DNA of 64,000 nucleotides from Yinghuangia elevatio (GTDB lineage: Bacteria > Actinomycetota > Actinomycetes > Streptomycetales > Streptomycetaceae), in NCBI RefSeq assembly GCF_040649515.1, contig NZ_JBEZFP010000021.1, forward strand, positions 23,453 to 87,452, given 5' to 3'. Every line of letters begins with the position of its first letter. Position 1 is the stretch's first letter. Of this stretch, positions 58,606-64,000 are shown one piece after another. The translations under genes and the position numbers were made by a program. Under the pieces are notes generated by a model. The model saw only the letters and a list, made by a program, of their open reading frames with translations. It had not been told where the DNA came from and searched no databases.

Positions 58606-59092
58606 ATGAACGACGAAGACGCGCTGTTCCACGCCCAACCCGACTCCTACGCCCACCCCGACGCCCTCGAAGGGCTGCTGCAACGCGGGCGTGGCCTGGG
58701 CGCCGTGCGGGCCGTGCAGGACCCTTCGGCGGCTGCGGCGTTCGTGTACGACGGGATCCGCCGGGATTGAGGCCACCGCGCGGCGACTGGCTCGGTTCGG
58801 CGCGGCCGCCGCACCCGCCGCGCCGGACCTGCGCCGACTCTGGCTGCACACCCCGCACTCCTACGCACGGGCCGTCTACCTGGAGGCGCTCACCGCGATC
58901 GGGGCGACAGCGGGCCTGAACTACGCCCACACGGAGTCCCTGTGGGATTGCCAGGAGCAGGCCCGGCTCCTCGGCATCGCCCACGCCCCGGACAACCGCA
59001 CGACCCGGGCGCGCGTCACCGAGCTCCGCGACGACCCGATGGAAGTCGCCGACGTACGTGCTGCCGCAGCCGAGCGCCTGGCCGCCGCGTAG
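58606..59092 (+). pseudogene. Frameshifted helical (HEAT-like) protein gene
   Basis: Two overlapping frames form one protein. The first (from ATG 58606) reads DALFHAQPDSYAHPDALEGLLQRGRGLGAVRAVQDPSAAAAFVYDGIRRD and stops at 58768-58770. The second continues IEATARRLARFGAAAAPAAPDLRRLWLHTPHSYARAVYLEALTAIGATAGLNYAHTESLWDCQEQARLLG to 59092, with a HEAT-like helical pattern. One extra base in the GGG around 58763 would explain it, so either a real +1 frameshift or a sequencing error. Joined length would be about 161 residues. It precedes another frameshifted gene. Confidence 0.65.
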
Positions 59093-59143
59093 CGCCCGAG
59101 GGACGCCCAGGATGCCCGCCGGGCCCGCCGTCGTCGCCCTCGC

Positions 59144-59625
59144 TCAGCAGGCGTCTTCGACGGCCACGACGATCCCGTTCGGGGTGTGCGCGGCAACGAT
59201 CGACCATGCGGGTGTCGTCGTCAGGCCGGTCGCCCACGCGTCGAGGCTGTCACCGCCGTCGGGGAAGAACCAGGAGCTGAAGCCGCCCAGTTCGCTCAGC
59301 GCCGGGGTGGGGGAGAACCGGACTTCGCAGTGCACCTGGACTCGTGGCCGCCGTGCTCGTCGACGGACTCGAACTGCCGGGTGAAATCCAGCAGGAACGT
59401 GGGCGGGCCGTCGAAGGCGTACGTGCCGTACTGGAAGGGCAGTCCGTCGCAGTCGGTCGTCCCCGGGGTGTCGAAGGGGATGCGCGCGAACCGCAGAAAC
59501 GCCTTCCAGGCGTCCTGCGCGACCAGGTCTCTCAGCGGCCTGCCATCGCGGAGCAGTTCCTCCCGGAGCAGGCGTGCGGCGTTTCCGAGCGCCGCTTCGG
59601 CGGGCGTCACGTCGGCAGGCCTCAT
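59144..59625 (-). pseudogene. Frameshifted gene downstream of the TetR repressor
   Basis: From ATG 59625 the frame reads RPADVTPAEAALGNAARLLREELLRDGRPLRDLVAQDAWKAFLRFARIPFDTP, then FQYGTYAFDGPPTFLLDFTRQFESVDEHGGHES near 59345, after which the correct continuation (HCEVRFSPTPALSELGGFSSWFFPDGGDSLDAW) is in the next frame to 59144. One missing C would restore HESQVHCEVRF. The start overlaps the TetR stop in ATGA, so it was the second gene of that operon. The family is not known to me; joined length would be about 160 residues. Confidence 0.65.
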
Positions 59626-60314
59626 GACGGCGGGTGGGTGAGTTTGGCGGCCACGGCGTCGAGGACCCAGTCCAGGCCGGTGGCGAAGGAGGTCTCGGAG
59701 TCCACGTCCGCGCCGTCGTGCACGGCCTTGGCGAGCGCCGGATAGCGGCCCGTGGCGAGCATGTTCGTCACGTGCGGTCCGTGGGCGCGCTGCCAGTCGT
59801 GCTTGGACAGGCCGGTGGCGTGCTCGGCCCGCAGGTTCGCGACCTCGCGCCTGATCGCGCCGATGTAGTAGGCGCTGACCGTCTCCACGGCGCGCATGCC
59901 GGTGTCGACGTCGGTGACGCCGTCGAGTGCGGACAGCGTGGCCTCCGACACGGCAAGGGCGTTCGGGCCCAGGGTCGGGCGGCCGCCGAGCAGGTCGGCC
60001 AGCCACGGATGGCGCAGAGCGGCCTGCCGGGTGCGGACGGCGAGGACGCGCAGCGCCTCCCGCCAGTCGCGGGGCCGCTCCTCGGGCAGGACCTCGGCAT
60101 AGACGGCGTCCAGCATGAGGTCGAACAGCTCCTGCTTGGTGGAGATGTATCCGTACAGGCGCATCGGGCCGGCGTCCAGGCGGGCGGCGACCTTGCGCAG
60201 CGAGACCGCGTCGAGGCCGCCCTCGTCGGCCAATGCGATCGCGGCGGCGACGATGCGATCGCGGTCGAGCGGGGCGGGTCGGGTCGGCGGCTCAGGGCGG
60301 TCCCACACAGTCAT
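59622..60314 (-). CDS. TetR-family repressor with TetR-C-like ligand domain
   Basis: A 230-residue repressor. HTH: RIVAAAIALADEGGLDAVSLRKVAARLDAGPMRLYGYISTKQELFDLMLDAV (about 20-70). The C-terminal domain resembles that of tetracycline repressor-type proteins: DWREALRVLAVRTRQAALRHPWLADLLGGRPTLGPNALAVSEATLSAL, VSAYYIGAIRREVANL, FATGLDWVLDAVAAKL. It is divergent from a TetX-like monooxygenase with 53 bp between starts, the classic repressor-resistance gene layout. Confidence 0.9.
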   Translation of the reverse strand: MTVWDRPEPPTRPAPLDRDRIVAAAIALADEGGLDAVSLRKVAARLDAGPMRLYGYISTKQELFDLMLDAVYAEVLPEERPRDWREALRVLAVRTRQAALRHPWLADLLGGRPTLGPNALAVSEATLSALDGVTDVDTGMRAVETVSAYYIGAIRREVANLRAEHATGLSKHDWQRAHGPHVTNMLATGRYPALAKAVHDGADVDSETSFATGLDWVLDAVAAKLTHPPS

Positions 60315-60329
60315 GGGTACACCGTACTG

Positions 60330-60359
60330 TTGCGATACGCCGTCATTGGGAAATACAGT
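60330..60359 (+). promoter_or_regulatory. Leaderless promoter of the TetX-like gene
   Basis: TTGCGA (60330-60335) and TACAGT (60354-60359) are separated by 18 bp and the ATG follows 8 nt later, so the transcript should begin near the ATG. No Shine-Dalgarno is seen. Arms CGATAC (60332-60337) and GTATCG (60359-60364) are inverted around the same segment and may be the TetR site. Confidence 0.5.
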
Positions 60360-60367
60360 GTATCGAC

Positions 60368-61516
60368 ATGAGACACCGTATCGCCGTAGTGGGAGGCGGC
60401 CCCGCCGGCCTCACCTTCGCCCGCGTCCTGCACCGCCACGGCCACCACGCCACCGTCCTCGAACGCGATCCCGCCCGCGACGCCCGTCCTCCGGGCGGCA
60501 CTCTCGACCTGCACGAAGGCCTCGGCCAACTCGCGCTCGACAAGGCCGGGCTGCTGGCGGAGTTCCAGGCGATGGCCCGCCCCGAGGGGCAAGCCATGCG
60601 CATCCTGGACAGCGATGGGACCGTCCTGCGCGACTGGCAGCCGCGCCCGGGCGAGCGCGCCAATCCCGAGATCGACCGCGGACACCTGCGCGACCTGCTG
60701 CTCGGCGACCTCGACGTCCAGTGGGGGCGGGGAGTGACGCGGGTGGTCCCGGGGCACCGGGACGGCGTACTGGTGCACTTCGAGGACGGACGGCAGGAGG
60801 CTTTCGACCTCGTGGTCGGCGCGGATGGCGCGTGGTCCCGGGTCCGCGCGGCCGTGTCCCCGGTGACACCGCACTACACCGGCGTCACCTTCGTCGAGAC
60901 CTCGCTCGACGACGTCGACACCCGCCACCCCGACCTCGCCCGGCTCGTCGGCGACGGCTCCGTGGCTGTGTACGGCGTCAACCGCGCCGTCGTCGCCCAG
61001 CGCAACAGCGGCGGCCACGTCAAGGTGTACGCCCAGTTCCGCGCACCGCTGGACCCGCCGTCGGCCCCGGACCCGACCCCGGACCTCGGCCCGGCCCCGT
61101 CCGACGCCGAGGCCGTACTGGCGGGCCTGCTGGCGCTGTTCGACGGCTGGGCCGACCCCGTCCTCGACCTGCTCCGCCGCGGCACCGCCTTCGTCCGCCG
61201 CCCCCTCCACGTCCTGCCCGTGGGCCACACCTGGACGCACACCCGGGGCGTGACACTCCTGGGCGACGCCGCGCACCTGATGCCCCCGCTGGGGGCGGGC
61301 GCGAACCTCGCGATGCTGGAAGGCGCCGAACTCGCCGAGGCCATCGCCGCCAGCCCCGACCCCGCGGAACTGGACGCGGCCGTCCGCGCGTTCGAGGAAC
61401 ACTCGTGGGCCAGGGCCGCCCGGTGGGCCGAACTCACCGCCGCCGGCCTCGAACGCCTCGTCAGCCCAAACCCCGCCGACGCCCTGGCCCTCTTCGACAA
61501 CCTCCAACCCCACTGA
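60368..61516 (+). CDS. FAD-dependent monooxygenase, TetX-like
   Basis: A 382-residue flavoprotein hydroxylase. The FAD motif is IAVVGGGPAGLTFARVLHRHGHHATVLERD (about 4-33); then ANPEIDRGHLRDLLLG, FDLVVGADGAWSRVRAAV (DG motif, about 150) and VTLLGDAAHLMPPLGAGANLAMLEGAELAEAI (GD motif, about 295). The proportions and the GAGANLAMLEGAELA block match the TetX branch, which hydroxylates and inactivates tetracyclines; a role in another aromatic/polyketide hydroxylation is equally possible. A TetR-type gene with a tetracycline-repressor-like ligand domain is divergent, which raises the likelihood of a drug substrate. Confidence 0.88.
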   Translation: MRHRIAVVGGGPAGLTFARVLHRHGHHATVLERDPARDARPPGGTLDLHEGLGQLALDKAGLLAEFQAMARPEGQAMRILDSDGTVLRDWQPRPGERANPEIDRGHLRDLLLGDLDVQWGRGVTRVVPGHRDGVLVHFEDGRQEAFDLVVGADGAWSRVRAAVSPVTPHYTGVTFVETSLDDVDTRHPDLARLVGDGSVAVYGVNRAVVAQRNSGGHVKVYAQFRAPLDPPSAPDPTPDLGPAPSDAEAVLAGLLALFDGWADPVLDLLRRGTAFVRRPLHVLPVGHTWTHTRGVTLLGDAAHLMPPLGAGANLAMLEGAELAEAIAASPDPAELDAAVRAFEEHSWARAARWAELTAAGLERLVSPNPADALALFDNLQPH

Positions 61517-61518
61517 CC

Positions 61519-61889
61519 GCCGCCGAGCACGACCACTCTGCGGCCGCAGTTCGAGCGCCCACCGCTCCAGGCGCGCCCGCGCGAGGAAGTCGGCGGCTTC
61601 CCGCACCTGGACGGGGGTGAGGGAGAACAGGGATACCCACAAGGCCGAACACCGGGTCCTCGACCCCCTCCCGCAGCACGGTGCCGCCGAAGAGCGGAAG
61701 GCCCGCGGCGGTGTCGTCCGGCGCCACCGTGGTCAGCACGAAGCGCATCAGCGAGCACCTGCCCTGGACGGTGAAGGACGCAGGGCCCTCGACCAGGTCC
61801 CGCGCCCGGAACAGCTCCCACAGTTGCTGCGGTGACCTGGACTGCGACCAAGGGCCGGGAACGCTTTGCCAGCAGTAGTCGACACTCAC
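61519..61889 (-). pseudogene. Truncated, frameshifted DUF1877-like gene
   Basis: From GTG 61889 the frame reads SVDYCWQSVPGPWSQSRSPQQLWELFRARDLVEGPASFTVQGRCSLMRFVLTTVAPDDTAAGLPLFGGTVLREGVEDPVFGL, resembling YfbM/DUF1877 proteins, then shifts frame near 61640 into WVSLFSLTPVQVREAADFLARARLERWALELRP, which is the family's next block. After that it runs into the end of the TetX-like gene without a sensible stop, so the 3' part is lost. Both a frameshift and a truncation are present. Confidence 0.6.
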
Positions 61890-61939
61890 AGGAAGGCCTT
61901 CGCACGGACGCGGCGGTCGGCGGGCGGTCGCAGGTTCTG

Positions 61940-63253
61940 TCAGATCGGGTGGGCTCCTGCGGGGAACAGGGTGTTGGTGGCGTATGGGGTCAGCGCCACC
62001 ACGCCTGTTCCGCGTACCGGCGTGTCCGGTCCGATGGCGAGGGGGCTGATGCCGTAGGCGGCGGCGACCTCCGGCGCGAGCCCGAACGCCGCCGACTTCC
62101 ACGCGTCTTCGGCGTCCTGCTCCTCCTCGGCGGCGTGCCAGTCGGGCGCGAGCCCCAGTTCCTCGCGCCGGAGACGTTCCAGCGGCAGCGGGTCGCCCAG
62201 GGTCAGCAACTCGTCGTCGGCGTCGCCGGTTTCGCAGTACCGCCGTACGACGGCGCCGTTCTCGGCGATCAGCCAGCCCGAGCCGTCGCCCTGCGCGCCG
62301 TAGTAGTAAGCCTGGGCCTTGCCGAAACGGGCGCTGAGCAGCAGGCACAAGCGCAGGACGTCATCGCTGCGCTCGGCGTCGCCGGGATCGCACCAACTGC
62401 CCATCACGAACGTCCAGCCGTCGAGTTCGGGGGTGACGAAGACCCGGTCGAAGCAGTCGTGGTCCTCGTCGTGGCGGCCGTGTCCGTCGGCGTCGACGAT
62501 GTCATTGCCCAGGGCGAACGTCACGGGTCTCGGATCGGTCAAGTCCAAAGCGTCCATGATGCCTGCCTGGTCGCCGCTCGAGACGGCGAGCCAGTTCATC
62601 CAACAGGCGTGCGAAGGCTGCGGCCGGTCGTCGAGCAGCTTGATCCGGATCAGCCGTTCGACGGCCCGCAGATCCCGCGTCGGGAGCACAGCCTCACCGC
62701 CGATGTCGGCCAGGACCGGCAGCACCCGGGGCCGCAGCCGGCCAGGTCCGTCGCGGCGGACCCGCTGGAGCAGCGGTACGACCCCGTCCCCCAGGAACAC
62801 CAGTGCTGCCCCCGCGGACGAGGCGACTTCCCGGTCCGGGTCGGCCAGCAATCCGAGCAGCGTCTCGGCGGCCGACAACGCGTCCTCGCCACAATGCCCG
62901 ATGGCGTTCGCTGCACGGCTCCGTACGTCGGGGTCCGGGTGGCGAAGCGCCGCGGTGTACTGCGCCAATGCGGGCAGGCCGTAGCCGCCGAAGACCCGGC
63001 CGATCCGGTGCCGGGCCTCCGGCGTACGCGCCGCGACCAAGGCTTCGAAGACCTGGTCGAACCCGGTCATGCCGATTTCGCCGAGCACCGTGCCGCACGC
63101 GTACCACGAGGGAGGTGCGGCCTCGCGCGTGAGCTCCCGTAGGAGCGCCGGCACGGCGTCGCCGGCCAGGGCGACCAGCGTGTTCACGGCCGCACCGCGG
63201 CGTTCCGGATCCCCCAAGTCACGCATGAGCCCGTCCACATGGTCCGTCGCCAT
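61940..63253 (-). CDS. HEAT-repeat protein with unassigned C-terminal domain
   Basis: A 437-residue soluble protein. Residues about 1-200 are HEAT repeats: LMRDLGDPERRGAAVNTLVALAGDAVPALLRELTRE, YTAALRHPDPDVRSRAANAIGHCGEDALSAAETLLGLLADPDREVASSAGAALVFLGDGVVPLLQRV. The rest is an alpha/beta domain with FVTPELDGWTFVMGSWCDPGDAERSDDVLRLCLLLSARFGKAQAYYYGAQGDGSGWLIAENGAVVRRYCETGD that I cannot place; it looks like the SMI1/Imm-type or beta-rich protein-binding folds. ATG 63253 follows GAGGA. It is convergent with the truncated DUF1877-like gene and divergent from the DinB-type gene. Confidence 0.75.
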   Translation of the reverse strand: MATDHVDGLMRDLGDPERRGAAVNTLVALAGDAVPALLRELTREAAPPSWYACGTVLGEIGMTGFDQVFEALVAARTPEARHRIGRVFGGYGLPALAQYTAALRHPDPDVRSRAANAIGHCGEDALSAAETLLGLLADPDREVASSAGAALVFLGDGVVPLLQRVRRDGPGRLRPRVLPVLADIGGEAVLPTRDLRAVERLIRIKLLDDRPQPSHACWMNWLAVSSGDQAGIMDALDLTDPRPVTFALGNDIVDADGHGRHDEDHDCFDRVFVTPELDGWTFVMGSWCDPGDAERSDDVLRLCLLLSARFGKAQAYYYGAQGDGSGWLIAENGAVVRRYCETGDADDELLTLGDPLPLERLRREELGLAPDWHAAEEEQDAEDAWKSAAFGLAPEVAAAYGISPLAIGPDTPVRGTGVVALTPYATNTLFPAGAHPI

Positions 63254-63369
63254 TTGTAGTCCTCGATGCGATGCGCTCGGCCCTCTTCGGGCGACATGAT
63301 GTCGCGTCCCACCGACGCCGCGCGCAAATGCGGTGGCGGGCGCGGAGGCGCACCGGTGAAGCTGGGGAG

Positions 63370-63924
63370 ATGAGCGACGAGCGACCCGAGCGCTGGACCC
63401 AGGCGAACGTCTACCCCGACATGTGGATCGACCCGGGCGACGACCCGCGCAACAGCGACGGCCCCAGCCCGGACGGGGAACTGGCGACGCTGCAGGAGTA
63501 CCTGGCCGACTACCGCCTGACCCTGCGCATGAAGTGCGACGGGCTCGACGCCGAGCAGTTGGCCCGCCGGTCGGTCCCGCCGTCCACGATGTCGCTGCTC
63601 GGGCTGCTGCGGCACCTCGCCGAGGTCGAGCGGGACTGGCGCGGCTGGATCGGCGAGCCGCTGCCCAAGCTCTACGGCAAGGGCGGTGACTTCGACGCGG
63701 TCGCGGCCGATCCGGGGATGGTCGAGGCCGCGTACGCCGACCTCGCCCGCGAGCAGGCCGCCACCGACGCCGCCCTGGCCGAACACCCGGACCTCGGCGA
63801 GCGGCTGGGCAAGGACCGCATCGCCGTTCGCGAGCTGATGGTGCACCGGATCGAAGAGTACGCCCGCCACTGCGGACACGCGGACCTGCTCCGCGAGTGC
63901 ATCGACGGACGCGTCGGCCAGTAG
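63370..63924 (+). CDS. DinB-family (DUF664) protein
   Basis: A 184-residue metal-binding four-helix bundle of the DUF664/DinB family, the mycothiol-dependent enzyme superfamily. Landmarks: ATLQEYLADYRLTLRMKCDGLDAEQLARRSVPPSTMSLLGLLRHLAEVERDWRGWI (first His ligand in RHLAEVE), and IAVRELMVHRIEEYARHCGHADLLRECIDGRVGQ (two further His). The ATG follows GGGGA. Family members use mycothiol or bacillithiol to modify small electrophiles. It starts 117 bp from the divergent HEAT gene. Confidence 0.88.
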   Translation: MSDERPERWTQANVYPDMWIDPGDDPRNSDGPSPDGELATLQEYLADYRLTLRMKCDGLDAEQLARRSVPPSTMSLLGLLRHLAEVERDWRGWIGEPLPKLYGKGGDFDAVAADPGMVEAAYADLAREQAATDAALAEHPDLGERLGKDRIAVRELMVHRIEEYARHCGHADLLRECIDGRVGQ

Positions 63925-64000
63925 CGCGCCTCGCGCCCCGGTAGCGCGGCGCGGTCGCGCGCACCGCAACACCGGTATCCGGCCCGCGCGACCGCGCCGC
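63925..64000. other. Right-edge region, nothing recognised
   Basis: 76 bp of high-GC sequence after the DinB-type stop. No gene, hairpin or repeat stands out, and any following gene is outside the window. Confidence 0.4.

Overview
This window is high-GC actinobacterial DNA and most resembles a Streptomyces-type (Streptomycetaceae or close relative) chromosome. Evidence is the strong G/C third-position bias, frequent GTG starts, short or absent leaders, and actinobacterial families: mycothiol-type DinB/maleylpyruvate-isomerase proteins, a GlcP-type glucose permease, SigE-family and ECF41 sigma factors, a class F sortase and EF-hand calcium proteins. I saw no rRNA, tRNA, transposase, integrase, phage module or CRISPR array. 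The mix of single operons, many one-component regulators and several decayed genes suggests an accessory or arm-proximal region with a few central-metabolism genes.

Layout. 0.3-3.4 kb: a complete Cas3 helicase-nuclease with C-terminal HD domain (type I-G/I-U style), without other cas genes, abutting the cut end of an alpha/beta hydrolase, then chorismate mutase. 3.4-10.1 kb: an XRE-like regulator, CsbD and DUF2231 stress/membrane proteins, an ABM monooxygenase, a cupin with its AraC regulator, an EF-hand protein, and a MerR regulator fused to a DNA sliding-clamp-like module with a helical partner gene. 10.2-19.6 kb: a propeller fragment, a TetR/SRPBCC divergent pair, a lipoprotein plus glutathionylspermidine-synthase-like ATP-grasp pair, an SDR, a GNAT, an L,D-transpeptidase, a spermidine-synthase-like protein and a HEAT-repeat protein. 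19.8-31.8 kb: an amino-acid permease, a coupled membrane protein and an M20 dipeptidase; DUF1275 and TDT membrane proteins; divergent pgi and glucose permease; an Lrp regulator divergent from an M20 amidohydrolase. 31.8-39.7 kb: a coupled membrane operon (BrkB, GAP, AI-2E), DUF1269, a small secreted peptide, a TlpA-like protein with an odd active site, and a double alpha/beta hydrolase divergent from a MerR gene.

39.8-54.8 kb: a DUF1254 protein, a GntR(YtrA)/DUF1648 operon with a clear operator, YceI, SGNH hydrolase, GNAT, DUF1059, a class F sortase with a cell-surface partner, ECF41 sigma factor plus P-loop kinase, a PIG-V-type mannosyltransferase, SigE-type sigma factor plus membrane partner, an AraC protein, and a VOC protein coupled to a UvrA-like drug-resistance ATPase. 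55-64 kb: arylamine N-acetyltransferase, mycothiol-type DinB proteins, an ArsR/AHSA1 operon with paired operators, a run of three frameshifted or truncated genes, a TetR divergent from a TetX-like FAD monooxygenase, a HEAT-repeat protein and a DinB protein.

Recurrent themes are detoxification and stress (UvrA-like, VOC, NAT, TetX-like, DinB, SRPBCC), envelope work (L,D-transpeptidase, sortase, BrkB) and local regulator-target pairs whose operators can be read in the sequence. The strongest leads for something unusual are the orphan Cas3 with its insertion scar and the MerR-sliding clamp fusion with its neighbour. Several genes show a TANNNT box 6-8 nt before the start codon and no Shine-Dalgarno, which fits leaderless transcription.
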